Shown here: one piece after another, positions 25,676-34,196 of the stretch
Layout of the letters: each line of letters opens with the position of its first letter
Numbering within the stretch: position 1 is the first letter of the stretch
Source: Rickettsiales bacterium
GTDB lineage: Bacteria > Pseudomonadota > Alphaproteobacteria > Rickettsiales > JAJNBL01
DNA: 49,674 nt
Assembly (NCBI GenBank): GCA_021156175.1
Contig: JAJNBL010000003.1
Coordinates: forward strand, 1-49,674
Direction: 5' to 3'
Made by a program: the position numbers and the translations under genes
The notes under the pieces: model-generated
The model's database searches: none
What the model was told of the DNA's origin: nothing
What the model saw: the letters and a program-made list of their open reading frames with translations, nothing else

Positions 25676-25948
25676 ATGAATAAGTCTGAACTGATTGATG
25701 CTATTGCTAAAGAAGCTGGTTTGACAAAGACAGATGCTGAAAAAGCAATTAATGCTTTTGCTGCAACTGTTACCAAATCTCTCAAAAAAGGTGAGAAAAT
25801 CAGCATCACTGGTTTCTTGACCATCGAGAAAAGCAAGCGTAAAGCTCGCACGGGTCGTAACCCACAGACTGGCAAAGAAATCAAAATTCCTGCGAAAAAC
25901 GTTGCTAAATTCCGTCCAGGTAAAACCTTGGACGAAGCTATCAATTAG
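25676..25948 (+). CDS. hup: DNA-binding protein HU
   Basis: 90 residues. A nucleoid protein that bends and compacts DNA as a dimer. It starts MNKSELIDAIAKEAGLTKTDAEKAINAF and contains the DNA-arm signature GFLTIEKSKRKARTGRNPQTGKEIKIPAKNVAKFRPGK with the intercalating Pro in RNPQTG. Complete length for the HU-beta family. Monocistronic: own promoter and a strong terminator just after it. Confidence 0.97.
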   Translation: MNKSELIDAIAKEAGLTKTDAEKAINAFAATVTKSLKKGEKISITGFLTIEKSKRKARTGRNPQTGKEIKIPAKNVAKFRPGKTLDEAIN

Positions 25949-25971
25949 TTTTCGTTTCGGTATTTTATACC

Positions 25972-26002
25972 AAAAAGAGGGGCAACAGCGGTTGCCCCTC
26001 TT
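25972..26002 (+). terminator. Rho-independent terminator after HU
   Basis: Stem AAAAGAGGGGCAAC with GTTGCCCCTCTTTT and a 3-4-base loop, followed by a T-run. It lies within 60 bases of the HU stop. The T-run overlaps the end of the decayed response-regulator gene on the other strand. Confidence 0.9.
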
Positions 26003-26004
26003 TT

Positions 26005-26375
26005 TTAATGCCTTACCGAAAGCCGATTCTTCTGGTACTTTTTACAAACTTCCTCGTCTTTCAGCGCCTCTTTTTTATACTGCTTTATGCTCCAGCGTTT
26101 CCTCGTTATTCTCTTCGCTGAACATAACAATATAGGCCTTCGGGTTGAATGTTATGATTTTCTCTAGCACCTGAAAGCCTGACATATCAGACCGATGGAT
26201 ATCCAGAAATACAATGTTCGTAGACTCTGTGATGTATTTTTTGACGGCTTCTTTCCCTGTGCTGCGTAACTACATTCGTAGTTCGCAAGCGAGGATCCAC
26301 GAGCTGATGGAAGAAGTGCATATCATCCACAATTAATGCTTTAGGAGGAGTATCCTTCTGTATTTGCACGTCCAT
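26005..26375 (-). pseudogene. Decayed response regulator (CheY-like receiver domain)
   Basis: Reading three minus-strand frames in turn gives one receiver domain. The first frame (from ATG 26375) gives KALIVDDMHFFHQLVDPRL with the acidic pocket DD. A shift near 26260 continues in a second frame as STGKEAVKKYITESTNIVFLDI, with the phospho-acceptor Asp, then MSGFQVLEKI and NPKAYIVMFSEENNEETLEHK. A second shift near 26085 continues as QYKKEALKDEEVCKKY. The first helix after DD is also about six residues short. An inverted repeat sits at the first break. Because the frame is broken twice, the gene is unlikely to make a working protein. Confidence 0.75.
26264..26286. repeat. Short palindrome inside the decayed response regulator
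   Basis: GCGT-AACTAC-ATTC-GTAGTT-CGC, a 6-bp perfect inner stem with a bulged outer GCG/CGC. It lies at the point where the first reading frame breaks and where some residues of the receiver domain are missing. It could be a deletion scar or the result of palindrome-mediated rearrangement. Confidence 0.5.
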
Positions 26376-26470
26376 GGTGTGTCTTCTGGGTTTTTTTTAA
26401 GTGCAAAAAAATCTTCAAGAAACAGTTAGATATTATAAATTCCATAAAGAGGGGGTGGTTTTTTCTATCC

Positions 26471-26578
26471 ATGAGAGAAAATTATCTCGACAATAACGGG
26501 AGAGTGGTGCAAATTCGATGGGACACTTTTTCTGCCTTTAAGGAATCCGGGGTTTTGGAAGCTTTAAAAGCGGCATAG
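26471..26578 (+). CDS. Possible 35-residue small protein upstream of the symporter
   Basis: A short frame (MRENYLDNNGRVVQIRWDTF...) ends 23 bases before the symporter start. A GAGGGGG lies 14 bases before its ATG, further than ideal. It could be a small protein or a fragment of a larger lost gene. The stretch 26376-26470 before it holds no gene; a TATTATAAAT segment may be a promoter. Confidence 0.25.
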   Translation: MRENYLDNNGRVVQIRWDTFSAFKESGVLEALKAA

Positions 26579-26601
26579 TAATTTGAATAGGAGTTCTGTC
26601 T

Positions 26602-27843
26602 ATGTCTTACTCTACCTCGACCGAATGGAAATTTTTCGGTATCACCATGTGGCAACAAGTTTTGATAGCTCTGGTTGCCGGCGTATTGGTTGGGCATTTC
26701 TTTGGAGAACAAGCCGCGGGATTAAAAATCCTCGGAACGGTGTTTATCAAATTTATCAAAATGGTCGTGGCGCCGCTGATTTTCTTTGCATTGATTGCAG
26801 GGATTACGAGCCTGTCGGAATCTCATCATTTTAGAGGAATGGCTATTAAAGGGGTATTTGCTTATCTCATGACTGCTATGATGGCGGTAGCTTTTGGGTT
26901 GTTCTTAGGCACGATGTTTAATCCAGGTTTGGGTGTTCCTCAGCCTCCAACGGATCTTCCTGCGGCCGTGACTGTCACGCCCCCTACAATTCAGGATTTC
27001 TTGCTTGGTCTGATACCGTCAAATATTATTCATGCGATGGCGGATGATTATTATCTCCAAGTCGTAGTATTTGCGATTTTTACTGGGATTGTAATGAACA
27101 ATATTCGCGGAAATACCTCGAAGGTAAAAGAGCTTAACCAGGAGCTTGCGCATATTACCTTTAAAATGATTGAGTGGATTGTCCGTCTTGCGCCTCTGGC
27201 TGTGTTTGGCTATATGGCGTCTATGGTTGGTACTACTGGAATGGATGTGATTACAAGTCTCATGCGTTTGGTAGTTCTGGTACTTGTTGCTTGCATCTTG
27301 CAATATCTGTTCTTTGGTCTGTTGATTTTTGCATTTGGAGGATTGTCTCCTTTGCCATTCTTCAGAAAAATGATTGATACACAGGTCATGGCTTTCTCGA
27401 CCAGCAGCAGTAAAGCGACTTTGACAACTGCAATGCGCGAGTTACAAGAGAAAATGGGCGTTTCCCGTGCCTCTAGTAACTTCATGATGCCGCTTGGTGC
27501 TTCCATCAATATGGATGGTACAGCGATTTATCTGGGGATTTGCGCAGTATTTTTTGCACAAATGTATGGTATTCCGCTCGGTGCTTCGGATTACTTGATG
27601 CTGATGCTTACCTGTACGCTCGGTTCTATGGGCGCTGCAGGGGTTCCAAGCGGTTCCATCATCTTTATGGGGATGGTACTGACTTCCGTAGGAATTCCGA
27701 TGGAAGGCATTGGTATTATCCTTGGTGTTGACCGTATCCTTGATATGTTCCGTACGACTGTGAACATTACCGGTGATGCTGCGATTACTTTGATTGTGGA
27801 TAGCAGTGAAAACCAGCTTAACCGCGAAGAATATTACTCTTAA
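26602..27843 (+). CDS. Dicarboxylate/amino acid:cation symporter (DAACS, DctA/GltP type)
   Basis: 413 residues, about eight membrane helices with two re-entrant loops. It couples uptake of C4-dicarboxylates or glutamate/aspartate to H+ or Na+. Family motifs: FIKFIKMVVAPLIFF, the serine-rich loop AFSTSSSKATLTTA (HP1), PLGASINMDGTAIYLG (NMDGT cation site) and GVPSGS (HP2), plus DRILDMFRTTVNITGDA. The ribosome binding site TAGGAG precedes the ATG. A strong terminator follows. A second member of the family starts at 49290. Which substrate is carried cannot be read from sequence alone. Confidence 0.92.
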   Translation: MSYSTSTEWKFFGITMWQQVLIALVAGVLVGHFFGEQAAGLKILGTVFIKFIKMVVAPLIFFALIAGITSLSESHHFRGMAIKGVFAYLMTAMMAVAFGLFLGTMFNPGLGVPQPPTDLPAAVTVTPPTIQDFLLGLIPSNIIHAMADDYYLQVVVFAIFTGIVMNNIRGNTSKVKELNQELAHITFKMIEWIVRLAPLAVFGYMASMVGTTGMDVITSLMRLVVLVLVACILQYLFFGLLIFAFGGLSPLPFFRKMIDTQVMAFSTSSSKATLTTAMRELQEKMGVSRASSNFMMPLGASINMDGTAIYLGICAVFFAQMYGIPLGASDYLMLMLTCTLGSMGAAGVPSGSIIFMGMVLTSVGIPMEGIGIILGVDRILDMFRTTVNITGDAAITLIVDSSENQLNREEYYS

Positions 27844-27866
27844 TCCCGGTTAGCGACTGTAAATAC

Positions 27867-27899
27867 AAAAACCCCCGTCCTTAAAGGCGGGGGTTTTTT
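27867..27899 (+). terminator. Rho-independent terminator after the symporter
   Basis: AAAACCCCCG stem paired with CGGGGGTTTT around a short CCTTAAAGG-containing loop, ending in TTTTTT. It lies 24 bases after the stop codon. Confidence 0.9.
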
Positions 27900-27927
27900 C
27901 TTGGGGAGAGTTGGTGTCTATGTCTTT

Positions 27928-27963
27928 CCCTCTCCCTCTCCCTCTCCCTCTCCCTCTCCCTCT
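27928..27963. repeat. Hexanucleotide tandem repeat (TCTCCC)n
   Basis: About six perfect copies of CCCTCT in a row in the gene-free 27900-28178 stretch between the symporter and lolA. On the minus strand it lies in a 75-codon open frame and would encode (Glu-Gly)n, but that frame has no other sign of coding. Such repeats change copy number readily. Confidence 0.85.
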
Positions 27964-28178
27964 GTAATGCCCTTAAGAAGCTTTGTTGTGGTGGATTGTG
28001 AGTAAAGGGAAAGGAAGGGGCGAAGAGAGTAGGAGTTCCTATAGGCTACGCGTTCCCATTCAGTTTTGTTAGAGGTGAGATAAAAGCTTTCCTGAGTGTT
28101 ATGTGTTTTTCCGTGTGCAGTGGTGGAGTGTTCTGGCCGCACCATACAGTCCTAAACGCAATATGGAATTGTGAGATT

Positions 28179-28262
28179 GTCATCCCTGCGTAGGCAGGGA
28201 TTCATTGTGGCATATCTATATAATAATGGAGAGGCAGTGGATTCCCGCCTATGCGGGGATGC
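28179..28262. repeat. Palindromic element, type 3
   Basis: Inverted repeat whose arms read TGTCATCCCTGCGTAGGCAGGGATTC and GATTCCCGCCTATGCGGGGATG, each a smaller hairpin on its own (CCCTGCGTAGGCAGGG; CCCGCCTATGCGGGG), around an AT-rich centre. It ends 12 bases before the lolA stop and could end or stabilise the ftsK-dinD-lolA transcript. Confidence 0.8.
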
Positions 28263-28274
28263 CCTTATCTGGAA

Positions 28275-28973
28275 TTACCGCGACTTCACCGTATATTTCG
28301 GATGTGGTGCGACGAACAGTTTTTTATCGAGTGCGCTGCCATAATTAAGTTCAGAGAAGGCAACGCTTGTCACTTGGCCCATCGCATCGGTAGCTTCCAT
28401 TTGCATAAGTTGGACTGGGTTCTCTTTCAATATCAAGGTCAGGCCGCCTTCTTCCGGCTTTTCGGTTTGCATAAGCGTTACGCGTATAACGCCAGCTTCA
28501 TTGCTCACCGCAACGACCAACACGCCCGCATCAAAGAAATTGATATTCTTTTTCGTAAGGAACGAAGCTAAGGAATCCGGCACGTTTAGATAGGTGATTT
28601 CTTCTAATTCATAGTCGAGATAGGTGATTGAATCGCCATTCCCCACGATCAGAATCGGCATGGGAGGCGCATATTCCCAACGGAATTTTCCCGGGCGGGA
28701 GAGGTAAAACTTTCCTTCCGACGGCGTGCCATCGGGCGCGAATTGCTCAAAACGCGCAACGAGGGTGGTGAGGCTGTTTAAGTAATCCGAGACGCGGGTT
28801 AAGGTCTCACGGTTTTTTTCTTTGAGTGCTTTGCTGGCTTCCGGCGAAATTTCGCTGGGGAAATCTTCGCGAAGTGCGGTGGGGAAGCGTGATTCATCGA
28901 TGACAGGCTTTGCCATTGCAGGCGACGAAAGGAGTAAGAGAAGGGAGAGTAGTCCGAATTTTTTTAGCATCAT
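28275..28973 (-). CDS. lolA: Outer-membrane lipoprotein carrier protein LolA
   Basis: 232 residues. Periplasmic chaperone that receives lipoproteins from LolCDE and hands them to the outer membrane. Signal peptide MMLKKFGLLSLLLLLSSPAMA, then LNSLTTLVARFEQFAPDG, GKFYLSRPGKFRWEYAPP and LDYELEEITYLNVP, all family blocks. The start overlaps the stop of dinD (ATGA), so it is translationally coupled to it. In most proteobacteria lolA directly follows ftsK; here dinD lies between them. Confidence 0.92.
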   Translation of the reverse strand: MMLKKFGLLSLLLLLSSPAMAKPVIDESRFPTALREDFPSEISPEASKALKEKNRETLTRVSDYLNSLTTLVARFEQFAPDGTPSEGKFYLSRPGKFRWEYAPPMPILIVGNGDSITYLDYELEEITYLNVPDSLASFLTKKNINFFDAGVLVVAVSNEAGVIRVTLMQTEKPEEGGLTLILKENPVQLMQMEATDAMGQVTSVAFSELNYGSALDKKLFVAPHPKYTVKSR

Positions 28974-29848
28974 GATATGGTTCCATCATTGTTTAGTAAT
29001 CCAACGGCTGCAGTACCTTCCAACAGTAACTTCGGTGTAGCATTCTTGACGCGTTTCTGCACTTGTTTGATATGCTCGGCCGGTAGAATAGTTTCCGGTA
29101 AATCGCCACCGATACGTTCAATTGCTGCGCGTACTTCCTTGCCTACTTCTTCGTGCGTACGAATTGCCTGTGATTGGCTTGTAATGCCTTCACGTGTGAG
29201 CTTATCGCGCGTTTGCGTCATGCGGAATTGGTTAGCTGCAAGCTCCGTTGCATTCATTCGGTCCATTAGGTTTTCTTTTTCCGGAATGCCCTTATGTTTC
29301 TTGATTGCTTCCGTGCGGAGTCCACCATATAGCCCCTTATACCCGGCATCATGGAAAACCCCAAACATCCGGTTTTCTACTCCTGCCTGGCGCGCTGCTC
29401 CGGAAAGCGCCTTGAATTCCTCTGCTGTCTGTTTACGAAGTTCGAGCCTCTCCCGAACGGCTGCATATTCATCAGAGAGTTCTTGACGCCGTGTTTGGAT
29501 AGCAAAATATTTCTGTGCGGCGGCAATTTCAGGTTTTCGTGGATCACCATTCTGTGCAATCAAATAACAGGCAAAACGGGAGAGGTGATAGTCTTCAACT
29601 TCTCTTTGAATTCCGCTGCCGATATCAACCATTTTGCCGGCGCCGGCAAAATGGTTTTCTGATTTATTTCCAGAGGCTTCGCAGGATTCTATCGCTTTTT
29701 TGATGGCATTTTCAAAACGTCGCCATTGGTTATACCCGAGCAAAGTTTGGAGATCCCGTGCACTCCAATATTCCGCGCCATAATTATTGATCTTTTTTCC
29801 CTCTTCGAATGAGGCAAGTCCAAGCGTTGCGAGTTCTGTTTCTTCCAT
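28970..29848 (-). CDS. dinD: DNA damage-inducible protein D
   Basis: 292 residues. The N-terminus WSARDLQTLLGYNQWRRFENAIKKAIESCEASG and the following HFAGAGKMVDIGSGIQREVEDYHLSRFACYLIAQNGDPRKPEIA block are typical of DinD. In E. coli DinD is SOS-induced and inhibits RecA-dependent filament activities. The C-terminal half is helical and charged. GGGAG ribosome binding site 7 bases before the ATG. It begins 38 bases after the ftsK stop and overlaps lolA by 4 bases, so it sits inside the ftsK-lolA operon. No canonical alphaproteobacterial LexA box (GAAC-N7-GTTC) is seen in the 38-base gap, although a TATAGT could serve as a -10. Confidence 0.9.
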   Translation of the reverse strand: MEETELATLGLASFEEGKKINNYGAEYWSARDLQTLLGYNQWRRFENAIKKAIESCEASGNKSENHFAGAGKMVDIGSGIQREVEDYHLSRFACYLIAQNGDPRKPEIAAAQKYFAIQTRRQELSDEYAAVRERLELRKQTAEEFKALSGAARQAGVENRMFGVFHDAGYKGLYGGLRTEAIKKHKGIPEKENLMDRMNATELAANQFRMTQTRDKLTREGITSQSQAIRTHEEVGKEVRAAIERIGGDLPETILPAEHIKQVQKRVKNATPKLLLEGTAAVGLLNNDGTIS

Positions 29849-29886
29849 ATAATTCTCCCTCGTAGCAAAAAACGACTATACTCTAA

Positions 29887-32175
29887 TCACGCATTCTCCA
29901 CCAATACTTCACGTTTACCGGCATGATTCGGTGCGCTGATAACGCCTTCTTCTTCCATTTTTTCAATCAGCATGGCCGCGCGGTTATAGCCAATACGGAG
30001 TTTGCGTTGCACATAGCTGGTGCTGGCTTTTTTGTCTCGCAGAACAACCGAAACGGCTTGATCATAAAGCGCTTCGTCGCTGCCTTCTTCGGCACCGCCC
30101 GCCCCGCCATAACCTGCAAGAGGATCGGCACCGCTTTGAGAATCTTCCGTAATATCTTCGATATAATCCGGAGATGCTTGTGTTTTGAGGTAAGAGACGA
30201 TGTTCTCAACTTCTTTATCATCCACAAATGCGCCATGCACACGCGTCGTCTTCGTGCCGCCGGCCATATAAAGCATGTCGCCCATTCCGAGCAATTGTTC
30301 CGCGCCCATTTCGCCCAAGATCGTGCGGCTATCGATCCGTGAAGTCACTTGGAAGCTGATACGGGTCGGGAAGTTTGCTTTGATTACTCCCGTGATCACA
30401 TCCACCGATGGACGCTGTGTTGCCATCACGATATGGATACCTGCCGCTCGCGCCATCTGTGCGAGGCGCTGAATCGTTCCTTCGATTTCCTTGCCCGCAA
30501 CCAACATAAGGTCAGCCATTTCATCCACGATCACGACGATGAATGGCATTTTCTTCATCTCAAGCGGAACTGTCTCATAAATGGGTTTGCCAGTATCGGC
30601 ATCAAAGCCGGTTTGGACGGTGCGCTCTAACACTTCGCCTTTTTTCAGCGATTCTTCAATGCGTTTGTTGTAGCTCGAGATATTACGCACACCAAAGCCC
30701 GACATCAGCCGATAACGGTTTTCCATCTCTTTGGTGGTCCATTTGAGCGCAACGACGGCTTTGCCAGGCTCGGTGACTACCGGCGAAAGCAGATGTGGAA
30801 TGCCATCATACACAGAGAGTTCCAGCATTTTTGGGTCAATCATGATGAAGCGGCACTCATCCGGTGTCATGCGGTACAGAAGTGATACGATCATCGCGTT
30901 GATCGCAACGGATTTACCCGAGCCGGTGGTTCCTGCGACGAGCACGTGCGGCATTTTGGAAAGATCCGCAACAACGGTGTCACCGCCAATGTCTTTACCC
31001 AGTGCGAGAGGGAGTTTGCAGTTTTTGTCTTTGAAGACTTCGCTCTCAAGCATTTCGCGCAAGAAGACGGTTTCGCGGGTGGTGTTTGGAAGTTCGATAC
31101 CAATGGCATTGCGACCTGGGATAACGGCAATCCGTGCGGAGATGGCGCTCATCGAGCGGGCGATATCATCGGCCAAGCCAATTACGCGAGAGGATTTTGT
31201 TCCTGCCGAGGGTTCGAGTTCATAGAGGGTTACGACCGGGCCTGGGCGGACTTTGGTGATTTCGCCTTGAATCCCGAAATCCGAAAGCACTTTCTCTAAG
31301 AGTCGTGCATTTTGGGCAAGTGCGCTTTCGTTTAGTGTGTTTTTCTTCGTTTTCGGCGGCGCTTTTAAGAATTCAATATCGGGAAGTTCGATATGGCCAT
31401 CCGAAAGCTGCAATGAAGTCTGACGTGGAGGAGGTTGTTTACGTTGCAGAGTTTCTGCAGGCTCTTCTTTCTTAAGCTCTACGATCTTCTCGCGCTTTTT
31501 CTTGAGTTCCGCTGCGTCCGGTTTTACTTCAGGCTCTTTTCTCTGGATTTTTAAGATAGCCCAGTGAATGCCTCGTGCGGTATAAATACTGGCGATTTTT
31601 ATGCCTTTCCACATCATGCGTAAGGTAAAAAGCGTACCTTTGGCAATCGCGATAACTTCTTTGCGGGTCAAGCCCAGCGAGAGGATCAAGCTTGCGCAGA
31701 GGAGGGGAAGCGCAATTGCAAGGAGTCCGATAACGGTGAGGTAAATCGAAAGCTCAACTTTTACATATTCACCAATAAATCCGCCAAAGGAAAGGAATGG
31801 CCAAATTGCCGGTTTGGGGATGGTGGCTAGCAAGGCGGCGCTGGAAATAAGCAGGAAAGGAACGGTCGAGCATTTTACCCACAGGAGGGAGAGTTTTCGC
31901 TCAGTGAAAAGCCGGATGCTCCATACGAGTGGCACGATCGAGAGGAAAAATGCTGATATTCCAAGGAATTGATAAAGCGGGTCGGCTAAGTATGCTCCGA
32001 AACTACCGCCCAAATTTTCGACTGGATTGCTCACTGCGTGGTTTGGCGAAGGATCTGCGCCATGATAGGTCAGTAGGGCGGTTGCGATATACAGCGCCAG
32101 TAACGTGCCGAGTACCCCGATTGGGTAGGCAAGTTTTCGTGGGAGAGGATAAGAATTGTGGGTACGGCGTGTCAT
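29887..32175 (-). CDS. ftsK: DNA translocase FtsK
   Basis: 762 residues. Septal DNA pump that clears chromosomes and activates XerCD. N-terminal domain with four membrane helices (about 15-170), a charged linker (about 215-280), RecA-like motor with Walker A VAGTTGSGKS (about 413-422) and Walker B IVVIVDEMADLM, then a C-terminal winged-helix gamma domain (ALYDQAVSVVLRDKKASTSYVQRKLRIGYNRAAMLIE). The start is set at 32175 (MTRRTHNSY) next to a GAAGAG site; an upstream in-frame ATG at 32247 lacks a ribosome binding site. It heads an operon with dinD and lolA. The membrane domain is shorter than that of E. coli, which is usual for alphaproteobacteria. Confidence 0.95.
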   Translation of the reverse strand: MTRRTHNSYPLPRKLAYPIGVLGTLLALYIATALLTYHGADPSPNHAVSNPVENLGGSFGAYLADPLYQFLGISAFFLSIVPLVWSIRLFTERKLSLLWVKCSTVPFLLISSAALLATIPKPAIWPFLSFGGFIGEYVKVELSIYLTVIGLLAIALPLLCASLILSLGLTRKEVIAIAKGTLFTLRMMWKGIKIASIYTARGIHWAILKIQRKEPEVKPDAAELKKKREKIVELKKEEPAETLQRKQPPPRQTSLQLSDGHIELPDIEFLKAPPKTKKNTLNESALAQNARLLEKVLSDFGIQGEITKVRPGPVVTLYELEPSAGTKSSRVIGLADDIARSMSAISARIAVIPGRNAIGIELPNTTRETVFLREMLESEVFKDKNCKLPLALGKDIGGDTVVADLSKMPHVLVAGTTGSGKSVAINAMIVSLLYRMTPDECRFIMIDPKMLELSVYDGIPHLLSPVVTEPGKAVVALKWTTKEMENRYRLMSGFGVRNISSYNKRIEESLKKGEVLERTVQTGFDADTGKPIYETVPLEMKKMPFIVVIVDEMADLMLVAGKEIEGTIQRLAQMARAAGIHIVMATQRPSVDVITGVIKANFPTRISFQVTSRIDSRTILGEMGAEQLLGMGDMLYMAGGTKTTRVHGAFVDDKEVENIVSYLKTQASPDYIEDITEDSQSGADPLAGYGGAGGAEEGSDEALYDQAVSVVLRDKKASTSYVQRKLRIGYNRAAMLIEKMEEEGVISAPNHAGKREVLVENA

Positions 32176-32270
32176 AAAGCTCTTCGTTAGCCTAACGGCG
32201 GTATGATATACGGAAGGTGGGCAAGGGACAATAGGAAAGTGATACATTTAGAAAGGTGGAACGACCGGAA

Positions 32271-32367
32271 GAGGTCGTCATTGCGAGAAGGCCTTAAGCC
32301 GATGAAGCAATCCAGTTTTGTATAAGCTGGATTGCTTCGTCGTTTCACTCCTCGCAATGACGACCTC
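32271..32367. repeat. Palindromic element, type 1, copy B
   Basis: Arms GAGGTCGTCATTGCGAG...GAAGCAATCCAG and CTGGATTGCTTCGTCG...CTCGCAATGACGACCTC around a short TTTTGTATAAG centre. It occupies the gap between ftsK and the SDR gene. The arms share the same core as copies A and C. The inner part of the left arm is replaced by AAGGCCTTAAGCC, showing that the arms tolerate substitutions. Confidence 0.85.
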
Positions 32368-32402
32368 TTGTGTTGCTTCTACCATTGCTTTTCTTTAAAA
32401 TT

Positions 32403-33116
32403 CTAGCTCATCCCCCCATCCACTGCAATGACTTGTCCGGTGATATAGCTTGCTTTCTCGGATGCGAGGAAGGCCACAAGATTCGCCACTTCTTCCGCTT
32501 TTCCTTTCCGTCGCATCGGGATAAGCTGGCGGATGGTAGCATCGTCATAGTCATTCGTCGAAGGGGAATCAATCACTCCAGGCGCTACGACATTCGCAGT
32601 GATTCCGCGGCTGGCATATTCCCGGGAAAGCGATTTAGTGGCGCCGTGCAAGCCTGCTTTGGCTGCGGCATAATTCACTTGTCCCTTATTTCCCATGATC
32701 CCTGAAATCGAGGAAATGCTGATAATCCGCCCAAACCGTGCGCCCAGCATCGGCATAAGGAGCGGTTGGGTCACATGAAAGAATCCGTTTAATGTCACAT
32801 CCAGCACGCGCTGCCATTGGTCTTTAGTCATGGAGGCCATGAGTCCGTCATCATGGATTCCGGCGTTATTCACGAGTATCGAGATTGTGCCCTGCTCAAG
32901 CAGTCCGGCAATGGTGGTTTCGGTGGCTTTGGCATCGGTAACATCAAAAGAAACGGCTTCGGCGCTTCCGCCTGCTTTTTGAATATCATTCACAACGCCT
33001 TCCGCCTGTTCGCGTGAGCGGTTTGCATGGACATAAACATGATGCCCATCTTGGCTAAGGGCATGGGCAATCGCACTTCCGATAATACCACTCCCTCCGG
33101 TAACAATAGCGCGCAT
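32403..33116 (-). CDS. Short-chain dehydrogenase/reductase (3-oxoacyl-ACP reductase-like, FabG family)
   Basis: 237 residues. Classical SDR: TGGSGIIG NAD(P)-binding motif, NNAGI, the catalytic Ser block RIISISSISGIMGNKGQVNYAAAKAG with Y-x3-K, and C-terminal ITGQVIAVDGGMS. It would reduce a 3-ketoacyl thioester or similar carbonyl. The start at 33116 (MRAIVTGG) has AAGGA 7 bases upstream, and lies 10 bases after the stop of the NDUFA9-like gene, so they form an operon. Exact substrate unknown; the primary fabG is probably elsewhere. Confidence 0.85.
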   Translation of the reverse strand: MRAIVTGGSGIIGSAIAHALSQDGHHVYVHANRSREQAEGVVNDIQKAGGSAEAVSFDVTDAKATETTIAGLLEQGTISILVNNAGIHDDGLMASMTKDQWQRVLDVTLNGFFHVTQPLLMPMLGARFGRIISISSISGIMGNKGQVNYAAAKAGLHGATKSLSREYASRGITANVVAPGVIDSPSTNDYDDATIRQLIPMRRKGKAEEVANLVAFLASEKASYITGQVIAVDGGMS

Positions 33117-33126
33117 GGGCTTTCCT

Positions 33127-34047
33127 TTATCCGGCATAACGTGCGAGATAGCCAGGGACAATGGCTTCTAAAGCGGTTGGGCTGATATTGAGATCGTCAA
33201 AGGTAAGAGCATCGTCATGGACAACGTTATCCACTTTCAGCATCTGTACCTGGTCGCGCGTGAGTGGCGGTTTCGGTAAATGTTCAAGAAATGCGGCTTC
33301 CAGCATAGCAAACGAAAAGGGGATCGGCATCAGCAGGCGTTCGCGCTTTATTTGAGTGAGCAGATACTCCATCAGCTCCTTGAAACTGTAAGTGTGTGGG
33401 CCGCCGAGTTCGTAAGTCTTGCCTTCGCAGTCAGAATGCTCCAATGCATAAACAATCGCGCGTGCTACATCGGCTACATAAACGGGCTGCATGCGTGTAT
33501 CCCCTCCACCGATCAACGGGAGCATAGGAGAAAAGGAAGTAAACTGTGCGAAGCGGTTAAAGAAGCTGTCTTCGGCTCCAAACATGATAGAAGGGCGGAA
33601 AATGGTGGCAGCAGGGAAGGCTGCGCGTACGGCTTTCTCGCCTGTCAATTTTGTGCGTGCATAAAGCGACTTCGTGTGGGCATCGGCTCCCAATGCAGAA
33701 ATGTGAATGAATTTGGATACTCCGGCTTCTTGTGCTGCTTTAGCCAGGTTTTCTGGGCCTTGGGCATGTAGTGCGCTAAAAGTTTGCGGTTTCTTCTCGA
33801 AAAGTATTCCCACCAGATTTATCACCGCATAGGCACCTTTCACAAGCTTCTGGACAGATTCTTTGGAGGTAATATTGCCCGGAACCGTCACGATTTGGCC
33901 AACGGTGCCGCTGGGTTTAACATCGTCAGCGCGTCCTGGGTGGCGTGAAACGATTTTGATAGGTCTGCCGGTGCGCGCAACTTCACGTGCGACATAGTGG
34001 CCAAGAAATCCTGATCCTCCAAAGATTACAACGGGTTGTTGTTTCAT
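33127..34047 (-). CDS. NDUFA9-like NAD(P)-binding protein (atypical SDR)
   Basis: 306 residues. Extended/atypical SDR related to the complex I assembly/accessory subunit NDUFA9: VVIFGGSGFLGHYVAREVARTGR near the N-terminus, NLVGILFE, HISALGAD, ARTKLTGEKAVR, and FRPSIMFGAEDSFFNRFA are family blocks. In alphaproteobacteria such proteins are associated with NADH dehydrogenase. The start at 34047 (MKQQPVVIFGG) is preceded by AAGGAAAG. It is the first gene of a two-gene operon with the SDR. Confidence 0.88.
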   Translation of the reverse strand: MKQQPVVIFGGSGFLGHYVAREVARTGRPIKIVSRHPGRADDVKPSGTVGQIVTVPGNITSKESVQKLVKGAYAVINLVGILFEKKPQTFSALHAQGPENLAKAAQEAGVSKFIHISALGADAHTKSLYARTKLTGEKAVRAAFPAATIFRPSIMFGAEDSFFNRFAQFTSFSPMLPLIGGGDTRMQPVYVADVARAIVYALEHSDCEGKTYELGGPHTYSFKELMEYLLTQIKRERLLMPIPFSFAMLEAAFLEHLPKPPLTRDQVQMLKVDNVVHDDALTFDDLNISPTALEAIVPGYLARYAG

Positions 34048-34196
34048 AAAAGCGCTTTCCTTATGCCTATTCAAATAGCTTAAACGAGGAGGGCTGGATG
34101 TCAAACGGTTTTGTAACTATCTGCGCTAACTCGTGCTAGCCTGAGCGCATGAGACAGGCTATAGAAGTAGTGCGAGATTAACTACGAGGTTACGTA

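Noticed and set aside
27918-28145. 75-codon minus-strand frame with a (Glu-Gly)n tail
   Set aside because: The tail is produced by the hexamer repeat; no ribosome binding site and no conserved-looking sequence.
29849-29886. LexA box before dinD
   Set aside because: No GAAC-N7-GTTC or E. coli type CTGT-N8-ACAG in the 38-base gap.
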